From Parasedimentitalea marina (GTDB taxonomy: Bacteria > Pseudomonadota > Alphaproteobacteria > Rhodobacterales > Rhodobacteraceae): a stretch of DNA of 64,000 bases. Numbering within the stretch: the first letter of the stretch is position 1; each line of letters begins with the position of its first letter. Shown piece after piece: positions 28,111 through 37,267 of this stretch. A program made the translations under genes and the position numbers. The notes under the pieces were generated by a model that had not been told where the DNA came from, did no database searches, and saw only the letters and a list, made by a program, of their open reading frames with translations. Location of the stretch: positions 4,278,001-4,342,000 of the forward strand of contig NZ_CP033219.1 in assembly GCF_004006175.1 (NCBI RefSeq). Direction: 5' to 3'.

Positions 28111-30204
28111 GTGTTTAAACTAACAACTAAAGAGCTGTTCAGCCCAACCGTATTACTGGCGCTTGCGTTGATGGCGATCATTGTGATGATGATCTTACCC
28201 GTACCGGCCTGGGTCCTTGATGTCGGGCTTGCCGCCTCGTTTGGCCTGGCGATCCTGATTTTTACCATCACGTTGTTCATTGAACGGCCGTTAGAATTTT
28301 CGGCCTTTCCGACAGTGTTGCTGGCCTCGCTGATGTTGCGGCTGTCATTGAATGTATCATCGACCAAGTTGATTATTGGCGAAGGCCATACCGGCACGGA
28401 TGCGGCTGGGAATGTGATCCAGGGATTTGCTCAGTTTGTCATGGGCGGCAGTGTGTTCTTGGGGCTGGTGGTGTTTGGCGTCTTATTGATCGTCAACTTC
28501 ATGGTCATCAACAAGGGTGCCACTCGTATGGCCGAAGTTGGTGCGCGTTTTGCTTTGGATGCGATGCCGGGCAAGCAGATGGCAATCGATGCGGATTTGT
28601 CGGCTGGTGCTATTGACCACGTCGGTGCCAAAGAGCGCCGTGAGCGGGAACAACAAGAGACCACTTTTTTCGGCTCGCTTGATGGCGCCTCGAAGTTCGT
28701 AAAAGGCGATGCCGTTGCCGGCTTGTTGATTACCATGATGAACTTGGTCATGGGATTGGCGATGGGGGTTCTGGTTCACGGAATGCCTATTGGCGCGGCG
28801 TTTGAAACCTATGCAATCTTGACCGTTGGTGACGGTTTGGTCTCGCAGATCCCTTCGGTGATCATTTCAATTGCTGCGGCTCTTCTGTTGGCCCGTGGTG
28901 GCAATCAGGGCACGACTGACATTGCGATCGGTGACCAGTTGGGTAGGCATCCAGCTGCCCTGGCCACAGTGGCCATTCTGATGTGCTTGTTTGCCTTGGT
29001 ACCGGGCCTGCCCTTTCTTCCCTTCATGATCGGTGGTCTTGTTCTTGGTTACTTCGCTTACCGGACGCACCAGAAAATTAAAGACGAGGAAGAGGCCGAG
29101 ATAGAGGAACAGATCGAGGTTGGTACAGAAGCTGTTGCTGCCAGACCACTGGGCGACATTCTGGATCTGGACGATGTGCACCTCGAATTTTCACCCGATC
29201 TGGTCGGGATGGTACTTGATGCAGGGACCGGTCTGGATACCCGAATTGCCAATATGCGGACTCATGTAGCCAGCGTGTTTGGTCTAATTTTGCCCGAAAT
29301 TCGATTGACGGATGAACCCGAATTGCAAATGGGCACCTACCTGATCAAGGTGCAGGGGGTCGAACAGGCTCGGGGTACTTTGCATCCAGACATGGTTCTG
29401 GCTTTGATGCCGGATGCACATGATTCGCTGCCCAGTGGTACTGATGTCACCGAGCCGGTTTATGGTGCGCCTGCCCGTTGGATTTCTACAAAGCATCAGG
29501 AAGATGCGGCGCTGATAGGGGCAACGATCGTAACCCCACCAGAAATCCTCGCGACCCACTTGCTAGAAGTGATGAAGCAGAATTTCTCACGCTTGCTGAC
29601 TCTGAAATCACTGCGCCGCCTTCTGAATGAAATGACACTGCTGTCTGACACCTTCCGGTCCGAGGCCAATAAGAAGCTTTTGGATGAACTGGTGCCTGAC
29701 AAAGTGCCAATCGATATGCTGCATGCGGTACTGCGTTTGCTGCTGGATGAACGAGTGTCTATTCGGAATATGCCACTGATTCTGGAATCGATTGCCGAGG
29801 CTCGGATGCAAAGCACCCAGCCTGAGGTTGTCTGTGAACATGTTCGCCAGCGTTTGGGCTTTCAGTTGGTGGCAGAAATGAAGCGTGAAGACGGCACCAT
29901 CCCTCTGGTACAATTGGCTCCTGAATGGGAAGATAAATTCTCAACCTATCAGATCGACACTCAGAATGGCGGGATGGACATTGCCTTGCCGCCAGACCTT
30001 TTCAATCGATTGGCCGAAGGTCTGTCTGACCGGTTGAATATGATTTCCGAGCAGGGGGTATTTCCAGCGGTGGTCACATCGACCCGCCGCCGCCGTTATC
30101 TGCGCACTATTCTCAAGGCGCGAGGCATAGCTAATCCAGTGCTTTCCTTTGAGGAAATTGGCCTAGATGCTCGCCCGGCTCTGGTTGGAATGGTTGCCGC
30201 ATGA
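28111..30204 (+). CDS. flhA: Flagellar export protein FlhA
   Basis: FlhA is the main ion-coupled component of the flagellar type III export gate. The 697-residue protein has eight membrane segments in its N-terminal half (to about residue 320), with the conserved cytoplasmic loop MPGKQMAIDADLSAGAI, followed by a large cytoplasmic domain that forms the nonameric ring. It starts with GTG, 12 bases after sltF. Its stop overlaps the fliR ATG, so flhA-fliR-flhB form one coupled unit. Confidence 0.97.
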   Translation: MFKLTTKELFSPTVLLALALMAIIVMMILPVPAWVLDVGLAASFGLAILIFTITLFIERPLEFSAFPTVLLASLMLRLSLNVSSTKLIIGEGHTGTDAAGNVIQGFAQFVMGGSVFLGLVVFGVLLIVNFMVINKGATRMAEVGARFALDAMPGKQMAIDADLSAGAIDHVGAKERREREQQETTFFGSLDGASKFVKGDAVAGLLITMMNLVMGLAMGVLVHGMPIGAAFETYAILTVGDGLVSQIPSVIISIAAALLLARGGNQGTTDIAIGDQLGRHPAALATVAILMCLFALVPGLPFLPFMIGGLVLGYFAYRTHQKIKDEEEAEIEEQIEVGTEAVAARPLGDILDLDDVHLEFSPDLVGMVLDAGTGLDTRIANMRTHVASVFGLILPEIRLTDEPELQMGTYLIKVQGVEQARGTLHPDMVLALMPDAHDSLPSGTDVTEPVYGAPARWISTKHQEDAALIGATIVTPPEILATHLLEVMKQNFSRLLTLKSLRRLLNEMTLLSDTFRSEANKKLLDELVPDKVPIDMLHAVLRLLLDERVSIRNMPLILESIAEARMQSTQPEVVCEHVRQRLGFQLVAEMKREDGTIPLVQLAPEWEDKFSTYQIDTQNGGMDIALPPDLFNRLAEGLSDRLNMISEQGVFPAVVTSTRRRRYLRTILKARGIANPVLSFEEIGLDARPALVGMVAA

Positions 30205-30977
30205 ATTCGATTTTGCCACCCGAACTGGTGGCACTCCTCGGCGATGGATTTTGGCATGCAGCCATTGTATTTCTGCGTGTTTCAGCGGTAACGGCGCTGC
30301 TTCCGGGGTTCGGAGAACAATATGTGTCGACGCGGATCAAACTGGTCATTGCGGTGGCGTTCACTTTTATTGTAGCGCCCGCTTTGCCAACTTTTGCACA
30401 GCCCGACAGCGTGATGCACTATGCCAGTTTTGTGGTGACCGAGTCTGTTATCGGGTTGGCTCTTGGGGTCAGTATCCGGTTCTTTGTACATGCTCTCCAA
30501 ACCGCTGGATCCATGGCGGCGCAAGCGACATCTCTGTCACAGGTTCTTGGTGGAATCGGCACAGAGCCCATGCCTGCCATTGGCGCTGTTTTGTTGATCA
30601 GTGGGTTGGCATTGGCAATGATGCTTGGGTTACACGTTCGGGTCGCTGAGTTTTTGATATATTCCTATCAAATGTTTCCAGCCGGGGAATTTCCCAACGG
30701 CAGTGGGTTGTCTGAATGGGGTGTTTACCGCGTTTCTACGGCTTTTTCCCTGGCGTTTACCTTAGCTGCGCCCTTTTTGATTGCGTCAGTTCTGTACAAT
30801 TTGACGCTTGGTGTCATCAACCGGGCCATGCCCTCGCTGATGGTCGCCTTTGTTGGTGCCCCTGTCATTACTTTCGGTGGGTTGTTTATTCTTATGGTGG
30901 CAAGCCCGATGATCCTGAAAGTCTGGAGTGAAGCCTTGATGACGTTCTTTGCGGATCCCGGAGGTGGGATGCCATGA
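30201..30977 (+). CDS. fliR: Flagellar export-gate protein FliR
   Basis: FliR is a gate subunit alongside FliP and FliQ. The 258-residue protein has six hydrophobic segments with family landmarks such as FLRVSAVTALLPGFGEQYVSTR and AAPFLIASVLYNLTLGVINRAMPSLMVAFVGAP. Both ends overlap neighbours by four bases (ATGA), flhA before and flhB after. The length matches the family. Confidence 0.95.
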   Translation: MNSILPPELVALLGDGFWHAAIVFLRVSAVTALLPGFGEQYVSTRIKLVIAVAFTFIVAPALPTFAQPDSVMHYASFVVTESVIGLALGVSIRFFVHALQTAGSMAAQATSLSQVLGGIGTEPMPAIGAVLLISGLALAMMLGLHVRVAEFLIYSYQMFPAGEFPNGSGLSEWGVYRVSTAFSLAFTLAAPFLIASVLYNLTLGVINRAMPSLMVAFVGAPVITFGGLFILMVASPMILKVWSEALMTFFADPGGGMP

Positions 30978-32059
30978 GCGGACAGGACGATGATACCGAT
31001 AAGTCGTTTGACCCAACGCCAGAAAAACTCCGCAAGGCGCGGGAAAAAGGCGAAGTGGCCAAATCCACTGACTTGTCGGTGGCCGCTGCTTATGCGGGCC
31101 TGGTGATTGCATTTTATGCCCTCGGGGCCAGCTCCGTTCGCTCACTTGGAACAGCCTTGATGACGTTTTTGGATCAGCCTGAACGCATGGTGAAACTATT
31201 CTTTGAGGGCCCGGCAGCTGCCCCTACTGGTGGGGTCATGGCCGCAGTAAGCACTGCAGTCCTGCCATGGTTTGGCATACCGTTTGTATTGGTCCTGTTA
31301 TCTATCATTGGTCAAAAGGCGCTTATTTTTGCCCCCAGCAAACTTGAAATGAAGCTGTCTCGGATTTCGGTGATTTCCAATGCCAAGAATAAATTCGGTC
31401 GTGCCGGTCTTTTTGAATTTGGGAAAAGCTTCACAAAACTAATTCTCTATTCTGTCTGCCTTGGATTTTATCTGAACCTGCGGTTGCCGGAAATGGTTGC
31501 TTCATCCGCGACCAGCGCCTTTACTGTCGTGGCACTGTTGGCGCAGTTGGGGATGGAGTTCTTGTTTATTGCGCTGGTAATTTCTCTTGGGATTGGTGTT
31601 TTGGATGCCGGTTTCCAACACGCAGAGCATCATCGTAAAAACATGATGTCTCGCAAGGAAATTCAGGACGAAACCAAGGATTCCGAGGGCGACCCACAAG
31701 TGAAGGCCAAGCGCCGTCAGCGTGCAATGGAAATTGCCATGAATAAGATGCTGACAGAAGTGCCCAAGGCTGATGTCATTATCGTTAACCCAACCCATTA
31801 CGCAGTTGCGTTGCAATGGGGCCGAGAGCGCGGAACCGCTCCGATCTGTGTTGCCAAAGGCGTTGACGAAGTGGCGGCAACGATCCGGCGAATTGCCAAC
31901 GAAAATGCAATCCCAATTCACAGCGATCCACCAACAGCGCGGGCGCTGCATGCCTCAATCGAAATTGGCGGCGAGATTCTGGAAGAGCATTATGCACCCG
32001 TGGCTGCAGCGATCCAGTTTGCTGAAAGAATGCGACAGCGTGCTAAGGGCCAGGTTTGA
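30974..32059 (+). CDS. flhB: Flagellar export switch protein FlhB
   Basis: FlhB sets export substrate specificity and cleaves itself to switch from hook to filament proteins. The 361-residue protein has the N-terminal motif TPEKLRKAREKGEVAKSTDL, four membrane helices and a cytoplasmic domain with the self-cleavage site Asn272-Pro-Thr-His (in VIIVNPTHYAVAL). FliK, its trigger for hook length, is encoded in the same cluster. It overlaps fliR and the next small gene. Confidence 0.96.
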   Translation: MSGQDDDTDKSFDPTPEKLRKAREKGEVAKSTDLSVAAAYAGLVIAFYALGASSVRSLGTALMTFLDQPERMVKLFFEGPAAAPTGGVMAAVSTAVLPWFGIPFVLVLLSIIGQKALIFAPSKLEMKLSRISVISNAKNKFGRAGLFEFGKSFTKLILYSVCLGFYLNLRLPEMVASSATSAFTVVALLAQLGMEFLFIALVISLGIGVLDAGFQHAEHHRKNMMSRKEIQDETKDSEGDPQVKAKRRQRAMEIAMNKMLTEVPKADVIIVNPTHYAVALQWGRERGTAPICVAKGVDEVAATIRRIANENAIPIHSDPPTARALHASIEIGGEILEEHYAPVAAAIQFAERMRQRAKGQV

Positions 32060-32460
32060 TGAAACAGAAAAAACTCGATCAAATGGCTGCTGTTACCCAA
32101 GCGCAATACCTTCGTGAACATGCTAAAATTAAGCCGATCCTGGATGCAGAAGCAGATCTGCGTGGAAAATTGGCCAAACTTGACGCTCAAATGAAGGAAA
32201 CACGCCAGCAAGGAGAGCAGGATCATGCGATGCGGGCCCTGGGTGCCGACCTATTATGGCAAGGGTGGCACAGCCGGACGCGCCGTCAGCTCAACATCGA
32301 GCTGGCTCAGGTTACGGCGCGCAAACTTATGGCGATGGACAAGGTGCGCAAGGCCTTTGGACGCAAGCATGCTGTTGAGACTATGGCGGATCAAGAACGT
32401 AAGCGGAAAAAGCTGGACCGGGCCAAAAAGTTAGACGCGCAACTGCTGGGACATTCCTGA
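32059..32460 (+). CDS. Small coiled-coil protein after flhB, possible FliJ counterpart
   Basis: The 133-residue product is highly charged, rich in Lys/Arg/Gln and predicted to be an almost uninterrupted helical hairpin, as in FliJ, the stalk-like export protein of 130-150 residues. There is no other FliJ candidate in the window and fliI has no FliJ downstream, which makes this an attractive candidate. Its ATG shares a base with the flhB stop. Sequence alone does not prove the assignment. Confidence 0.7.
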   Translation: MKQKKLDQMAAVTQAQYLREHAKIKPILDAEADLRGKLAKLDAQMKETRQQGEQDHAMRALGADLLWQGWHSRTRRQLNIELAQVTARKLMAMDKVRKAFGRKHAVETMADQERKRKKLDRAKKLDAQLLGHS

Positions 32461-32552
32461 CCAAGGCTTGCGATGTGGGTCGATGAATGGCCTACTGAAC
32501 TGTGAGTCAAGTTTCGCAAACAGCAAATTTCTCACTCAATACAATACATGAA

Positions 32553-32585
32553 CAAAGGGCCAAACCAGCACGGTTTGGCCCTTTG
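32553..32585. terminator. Bidirectional terminator between the flhB operon and fliL2 operon
   Basis: A long stem CAAAGGGCCAAACC/GGTTTGGCCCTTTG with a five-base loop separates the convergent flhB and fliL2 transcripts. T and A tails are short, but the stem is perfect over 14 pairs. Confidence 0.8.
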
Positions 32586-32611
32586 CTAAATTTGACGCTT
32601 ACTAAAGCTTA

Positions 32612-33103
32612 TCAGACGTCTTGCCGGGAAATATCCATGATCAGCACGTCAACAATGTCAGAGCCTAGCTCTTTTTGTGCTGCTTCGCGCAGGGCTGTCC
32701 GCAAGGGCATCATGACATCAGATCGGGTAAATGCTCCGCGAAACCCGCCCATATTGGCGTGGTCGAACAGGACTTGTAATAAGACATCCCGCAGTTTCGG
32801 CTCCAAAGCATAAATCCGGTCGCTCTTTCCTTCGAGGGCCTCCAGGCTGAGTGACATAACCACCAGCGCAGACAATTCGTCTCGCTCAACCACGGGCACG
32901 ACAAACTGGTTGTTCAGTTTGACATAGATGTACTCCGGTTTTTCTTCTTCACTGTGTTCTTCCACAACTGGTGGGGGAGCAGCATGGGATTCCCCTGTGG
33001 CGGTGTCGATAACTTCAGGTGCTGGCGTTAGCATAATGCCAGCTCCGATGCCGCTGCCTGTGCCAATGATAAGCAGGATAATGGGTAGTAGTTTAGATAA
33101 CAT
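32612..33103 (-). CDS. fliL: FliL-family protein (copy 2)
   Basis: This 163-residue protein has an N-terminal transmembrane helix (LLPIILLIIGTGSGIGAGIML), a Glu/Pro-rich linker and a periplasmic FliL domain (EYIYVKLNNQFVVPVVERDE ending with DIVDVLIMDISRQDV). It is the last gene of the flgB-to-flgH operon, eight bases after flgH. It differs clearly from the FliL at 22227-22748, so it is a paralogue and not a recent duplicate. Confidence 0.85.
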   Translation of the reverse strand: MLSKLLPIILLIIGTGSGIGAGIMLTPAPEVIDTATGESHAAPPPVVEEHSEEEKPEYIYVKLNNQFVVPVVERDELSALVVMSLSLEALEGKSDRIYALEPKLRDVLLQVLFDHANMGGFRGAFTRSDVMMPLRTALREAAQKELGSDIVDVLIMDISRQDV

Positions 33104-33111
33104 GGGAACCC

Positions 33112-33852
33112 TCAGAATGGCAGAATGACATCAAGCAACTGCTGACCATAGCGCGGTTGCTGCACATCGGAGATTTGCCCACGACCGCCATATGAAACAC
33201 GGGCCGAAGCAATTTTGTCATAGGTGATTTCGTTCTGGCGGCTGATATCCTCAGGGCGAACATAACCCGAAACCAGTAGCTCGCGCATTTCGTAGTTAAC
33301 CCGTAGTTCTTGTGATCCATTGATCGACAGAACGCCGTTTGGCAGGATATCGACAATAGTTGCAGCCACCCGCAAAGTCAGCTTTTCGTTCCGTTTGACA
33401 GACCCTTGGCCGGTCGAGCTGCTGGTGCTTTCCAGGTCAACGGCAGCAGCCATAGTTGCGCCATCCGGCAAATGCTCGTCTATACGCTGAGGAACGCCAA
33501 ACAGGTTAGATACGCCCATCGATTCATCACCCGAGCGGGAACGAGACGTCCCGTTGGAAATTTCGGCTTCTTCGTCAATTTCAATAACTACAGTGAGAAT
33601 ATCGCCCTTGCGAACGGCGCGCCGGTCGCCCAACAGGGACTGTCGCTCGCCGCTCCATAGCGAAGAACCATCAACCGTCCGTTGGGTTTGACCGGTTGCG
33701 GGTAACCCTTGCCACAACATTGCTACATGTTCTGGGGTTTCAGCAGCTGGAGTAAAGCTGGGAGCTTTACCCACATGCTCCAAACGGGCGCAGCCGCTTA
33801 GCAAAGCCAAACCCAAAACCGCTATTTTGACCAGTTTCAGTTTTTTATGCAT
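33112..33852 (-). CDS. flgH: Flagellar L-ring lipoprotein FlgH
   Basis: FlgH forms the outer-membrane L-ring. The 246-residue precursor has a lipoprotein signal peptide with lipobox LLSGC (Cys21), then the conserved core (SLWSGERQSLLGDRRAVRKGDILTV region) and C-terminal VSGYVRPEDISRQNEITYDKIASARVSYGGRG. It overlaps flgA by one base and lies in the flgB-C-fliE-Q-flgF-G-A-H operon. Confidence 0.96.
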   Translation of the reverse strand: MHKKLKLVKIAVLGLALLSGCARLEHVGKAPSFTPAAETPEHVAMLWQGLPATGQTQRTVDGSSLWSGERQSLLGDRRAVRKGDILTVVIEIDEEAEISNGTSRSRSGDESMGVSNLFGVPQRIDEHLPDGATMAAAVDLESTSSSTGQGSVKRNEKLTLRVAATIVDILPNGVLSINGSQELRVNYEMRELLVSGYVRPEDISRQNEITYDKIASARVSYGGRGQISDVQQPRYGQQLLDVILPF

Positions 33853-34268
33853 TATCTTACCTCAATGGAGCCGTCAGCGCTGATGCGCCCGGATATTGTA
33901 GTGCGTGACGCCAAGTTCATTGCCCGGATGATTTCACCTTCTGAACCTCGTCCCAGGGACCGGCCTTCGGTTGAGATCACCAATCCGCCACGGCTAAATT
34001 TGAGCATGATTAAATCGTTGCGTTCAATTATTGCGGGCGGGCCAATGTCGCCGGGCCGGATGGGGCGTCCAGCATACAGCGATACCCGGGCCTCTTGGCC
34101 TATCACTTCGGCCGGATCTGAAAACGTACCGGCGATGTCTACCGATTTGTAGGCCAGATCTTCGGCGGTTATGACTTGCTTGGCCCTGATCGTGCGCACC
34201 GGCACCAGAGTGTCTGCCCAGCCGGACTGAGCCATCAGAACCATCAAAAATGTCAGGACCAGTTTCAT
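33852..34268 (-). CDS. flgA: P-ring assembly chaperone FlgA
   Basis: FlgA is a periplasmic chaperone for FlgI. The 138-residue precursor has a signal peptide (ending near SGWAD) and an SAF-type domain (VRTIRAKQVITAEDLAYKSV, then GRPIRPGDIG), with the C-terminal IRAMNLASRTTISGRI segment. It is a short FlgA form, common in alphaproteobacteria. It overlaps both flgG and flgH by one base. Confidence 0.92.
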   Translation of the reverse strand: MKLVLTFLMVLMAQSGWADTLVPVRTIRAKQVITAEDLAYKSVDIAGTFSDPAEVIGQEARVSLYAGRPIRPGDIGPPAIIERNDLIMLKFSRGGLVISTEGRSLGRGSEGEIIRAMNLASRTTISGRISADGSIEVR

Positions 34269-35053
34269 CAGCGCACCTGCGTGGTGGCGCCCATCATCTG
34301 GTCGACAGCCGAGATGACTTTGGCGTTCATTTCATAGCCGCGCTGGGCTTCGATCAGTTCGGTAACTTCGCGTACGGCATCTACCGAGCTGGCTTCGATG
34401 TAACCTTGACGCAAAGATCCCAATCCATCTTCACCAGGAGTCGATACCACGGGCGCACCCGATGCCTCGGTTTCGGTAAACAGGTTGCTGCCGCGGGCCT
34501 CTAACCCCTTTGGGTTGGCAAATCCTGACAGGGTCAGTTGCCCAAGAAGCTGACCTTCGGCTGCGTCATCAAAATAGGCATATACTTCGCCTTCACCGTT
34601 GATCGAAATGCTGTTGGCATCTTCGGGAATGGTAATATCTGGAGAAACAGCCAGCCCGTCCGAAGTGACGATTAATCCTTCAGCAGACCGTTTTAACGAA
34701 CCGTCGCGGGTATAGGCTGCGTCACCTGATGCCAATGTGACTTCCAAATAGCCTTTGCCATCAATCGCCACATCCAGGTCGTTGCCGGTTTGTGTCAACG
34801 CACCTTGAGAAAGGTAGACAGAGATTGCGGCAGGACGCACACCCAGACCAACCTGAACACCAGTTGGCAGAACCGTGCCGTCCGACGCATTGACGGTGCC
34901 CGCCCGGGAGATCTGCTGGTAGTGCAGATCGGCAAATTCCGCACGCCTCGGATTATAGGCGGTGGTGTTCATATTGGCGAGGTTGTTCGAAATGGTTTCG
35001 ACGCGCATTTGTTGTGCGCTCATTCCGGTGGCTGCAATTTTTAGGGCACGCAT
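34268..35053 (-). CDS. flgG: Distal rod protein FlgG
   Basis: FlgG builds the distal rod. The 261-residue protein has the family N-terminus MRALKIAATGMSAQQMRVET followed by ISNNLANMNTTAYNPRRAEF, and the C-terminal ASSVDAVREVTELIEAQRGYEMNAKVI segment. The length is standard. A GGAGA site precedes the ATG, 22 bases after flgF. It is co-transcribed with flgF and flgA. Confidence 0.96.
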   Translation of the reverse strand: MRALKIAATGMSAQQMRVETISNNLANMNTTAYNPRRAEFADLHYQQISRAGTVNASDGTVLPTGVQVGLGVRPAAISVYLSQGALTQTGNDLDVAIDGKGYLEVTLASGDAAYTRDGSLKRSAEGLIVTSDGLAVSPDITIPEDANSISINGEGEVYAYFDDAAEGQLLGQLTLSGFANPKGLEARGSNLFTETEASGAPVVSTPGEDGLGSLRQGYIEASSVDAVREVTELIEAQRGYEMNAKVISAVDQMMGATTQVR

Positions 35054-35075
35054 CGGGATTCTCCTACGACATGTA

Positions 35076-35789
35076 TTATTTAATTAGGTTCTTGATGGCA
35101 TTTCGGATGCGCTGGTCTTCGGTCTCCAGGAAACTTTGGCCCATTTCATAAGCGCGCTGAATTTCGATCATCCGCGCCATTTGTGAAATCGGATTGACGT
35201 TAGAACCTTCGACAAATCCTTGCAGGATTTTGGCCTGCTCGGTCTCTTCGATGTCACCATCAACCCGGAACATCACCCCATCTTCACGCACCATTGTGTG
35301 TGCTTCCGCTGGCATGAATAAACCGATCTGGCCCAATGGGTTGCCATCTGCGCTGACTGTCCCGTCAGGGGCGATATTGATGGTCTCGACGTCACCTGGG
35401 ACAAATACCGGCGAGCCACCTGCATCGAGCACCCGATGGCCATCAGCCGTCACCAAATCACCGTCTGCATTGGGTGAAAAGGCACCAGCCCGTGTCAGGC
35501 GTTCGCCCATCGGGGTCTCGACTTTGAAATACCCATCACCCTCGATGGCCAGGTCAAAAGTACCACCTGTCTGGGTCAACGCGCCTTGTTCTGTCGATGT
35601 GTTGCGAATGTTTGCACGCGACATCGAAATCGACGTTTGTCCAGGGGCGGACTGAATGAATTCCGAAAAAATCAACCCCTCCTGGCGGTAACCAGTGGTG
35701 GCAGAGTTAGCGATATTGTTCGCCACGACCTGCATTTCACGCATCAGTCCTGACTGACGGGAGAGTGTAGCATAACCAGACGTTTCCAT
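35076..35789 (-). CDS. flgF: Proximal rod protein FlgF
   Basis: The 237-residue protein is a rod protein with N-terminal ANNIANSATTGYRQEGLIF and C-terminal VNPISQMARMIEIQRAYEMGQSF helices. It is closely related to FlgG, and the order flgF-flgG supports the call. Its ATG overlaps the fliQ stop (TAATG). Confidence 0.94.
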   Translation of the reverse strand: METSGYATLSRQSGLMREMQVVANNIANSATTGYRQEGLIFSEFIQSAPGQTSISMSRANIRNTSTEQGALTQTGGTFDLAIEGDGYFKVETPMGERLTRAGAFSPNADGDLVTADGHRVLDAGGSPVFVPGDVETINIAPDGTVSADGNPLGQIGLFMPAEAHTMVREDGVMFRVDGDIEETEQAKILQGFVEGSNVNPISQMARMIEIQRAYEMGQSFLETEDQRIRNAIKNLIK

Positions 35790-36061
35790 TACGAACCTCC
35801 AATAATCAGGGGGATGATGTGGCCATGAAAAAAGGCCAGCATCGTTTGTGTCATGAAACCCATGGTCATCCAGAAAACGACCATGATTGCAGCCAGTTTA
35901 GGCACAAAAGTTAGGGTCATTTCCTGAACCGAGGTGAGGGCCTGAAACAGGCCAATGCTCAACCCGACAACCAACGCCACAGTCAGGATAGGCGTCGATG
36001 ATATGACGGCGGTCCACATTGCCTGACGCAGAGTGTCATAGAATTGCCCTTCGCTCATCAT
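35789..36061 (-). CDS. fliQ: Flagellar export-gate protein FliQ
   Basis: FliQ is the small gate subunit. The 90-residue protein has two hydrophobic hairpin helices and the conserved LTSVQEMTLTFVPKL segment between them. It lies between fliE and flgF in a rod gene operon, separated from fliP and fliR, an arrangement seen in alphaproteobacteria. Confidence 0.94.
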   Translation of the reverse strand: MMSEGQFYDTLRQAMWTAVISSTPILTVALVVGLSIGLFQALTSVQEMTLTFVPKLAAIMVVFWMTMGFMTQTMLAFFHGHIIPLIIGGS

Positions 36062-36064
36062 GGC

Positions 36065-36361
36065 TTAGACCGGCATCCGTAGAATTTCTTGATAGGCTTC
36101 GACCACTTTGTTCCGAACGGTCACGGCTGTTTCAACGGCCAGTTCGGTTTGGGCCAATGCCTGCACCAGTGCATGCGGATCAGCATCACCGGTCATAGAT
36201 GCAATCGATGTTTGCTCGCTTTGCTGCAATGTAGCGGCAAAATTCTGAAAACTATTCTTCAGAAGCGCGCCGGCTTCACTGCCTGCATGCTCGGGGTCAA
36301 TTTGGGTCGCTGGGCGTGCTGCTGCATAGCCACTGGCGGCGGAAAGACTGCGAATATCCAT
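36065..36361 (-). CDS. fliE: MS-ring/rod junction protein FliE
   Basis: FliE joins the MS-ring to the rod and is needed to start rod export. The 98-residue protein is helical with the conserved C-terminal half ALAQTELAVETAVTVRNKVVEAYQEILRMPV. Its length and position between flgC and fliQ are typical. The stop is three bases before the fliQ start. Confidence 0.93.
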   Translation of the reverse strand: MDIRSLSAASGYAAARPATQIDPEHAGSEAGALLKNSFQNFAATLQQSEQTSIASMTGDADPHALVQALAQTELAVETAVTVRNKVVEAYQEILRMPV

Positions 36362-36383
36362 TCTGGATCTCCTCTGGTTTTAG

Positions 36384-36776
36384 TTATCGGCGAAGTAATT
36401 CCATCAAAGAGGCGGACATCTGCCGCGTTTGATCGAACATTTTGATGTTGGCTTCATAACTGCGCTGGGCCTCACGGGCGTCAGCAATTTCAATCATCAA
36501 GTCGACGTTTGATCCTTCGTAGTGGCCACTGCCATCGGCCAGTGGGTGAGAAGGATCATAGATCTGTGCCAAATCAGTGCGGTCCAGATGGACCCGTCCC
36601 GTTTTGACGTTTTCAATATCGCTATTCATGTCGCGCACAGTTTCAAACGGGACAGTCTTACGACGGTATCCGGGTGTATCTGCGTTCGAGATGTTCTCGG
36701 ACACGTGGCGCAACCGGGTGGCTTGTGCCTTCAGCGCGCTTGACGAAGCGGACAGTGCATTGGAAAATTCACTCAT
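36384..36776 (-). CDS. flgC: Proximal rod protein FlgC
   Basis: The 130-residue rod protein has the ISNADTPGYRRK motif and a C-terminal helix (MIEIADAREAQRSYEANIKMFDQ region). It is the second gene of the operon, 14 bases after flgB. Confidence 0.95.
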   Translation of the reverse strand: MSEFSNALSASSSALKAQATRLRHVSENISNADTPGYRRKTVPFETVRDMNSDIENVKTGRVHLDRTDLAQIYDPSHPLADGSGHYEGSNVDLMIEIADAREAQRSYEANIKMFDQTRQMSASLMELLRR

Positions 36777-36790
36777 TATTCGAAGCCTCC

Positions 36791-37180
36791 TTAGCTACGA
36801 CCCAGGCTGGTACGCAGGATATTCATGGAAGATTTATAGATCGCGAGAGCCTTGTCATGCTGACGCTTTACCTCGACCCCTTTTAGGATTTCGGATTCGA
36901 TCGAAACTGAGTTATTGTTCGGGTCACTGCCGTCCTCAGACGTGCTGACAGCCCAGTCCAACCCCTGACCGGAAGATCCGTTCAAATGCTTGCTGCGGCT
37001 GGAGCGCATGTCTCCAGGTCGGGTATTATCGTCAAAAACTTCGGAAAATGGTTTGATGTCTTTGGCATGGTAACCGGGTGTATCGGCATTTGCGATATTC
37101 TGCGACACCAGCGCCTGGCGAGTCCCGGCATGGGTCGCCATAGCATTTGCTAGTTTAAAGACATTCAGCTCTGTGAACAT
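36791..37180 (-). CDS. flgB: Proximal rod protein FlgB
   Basis: The 129-residue rod protein starts at ATG 37180 (MFTELNVF), eight bases after GGGAG; a longer frame from 37252 would run into the promoter region. It has the SQNIANADTPGYHAKDI motif and a C-terminal helical tail. It heads the eight-gene flgB-C-fliE-Q-flgF-G-A-H plus fliL2 operon and diverges from fliI across 87 bases. Confidence 0.93.
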   Translation of the reverse strand: MFTELNVFKLANAMATHAGTRQALVSQNIANADTPGYHAKDIKPFSEVFDDNTRPGDMRSSRSKHLNGSSGQGLDWAVSTSEDGSDPNNNSVSIESEILKGVEVKRQHDKALAIYKSSMNILRTSLGRS

Positions 37181-37267
37181 CGGGGCTTCTCCCTCGATTG
37201 ATTTCAACCAAGGCTTAACCCTGATTCCTTTAGAAATTGTTTTCAGAAACATGTTGGAGAACCCACA

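Noticed and set aside
37202..37233. CtrA-like half sites between flgB and fliI
   Set aside because: TTAA and TTAG are 11 bases apart rather than 7, so the spacing does not fit.
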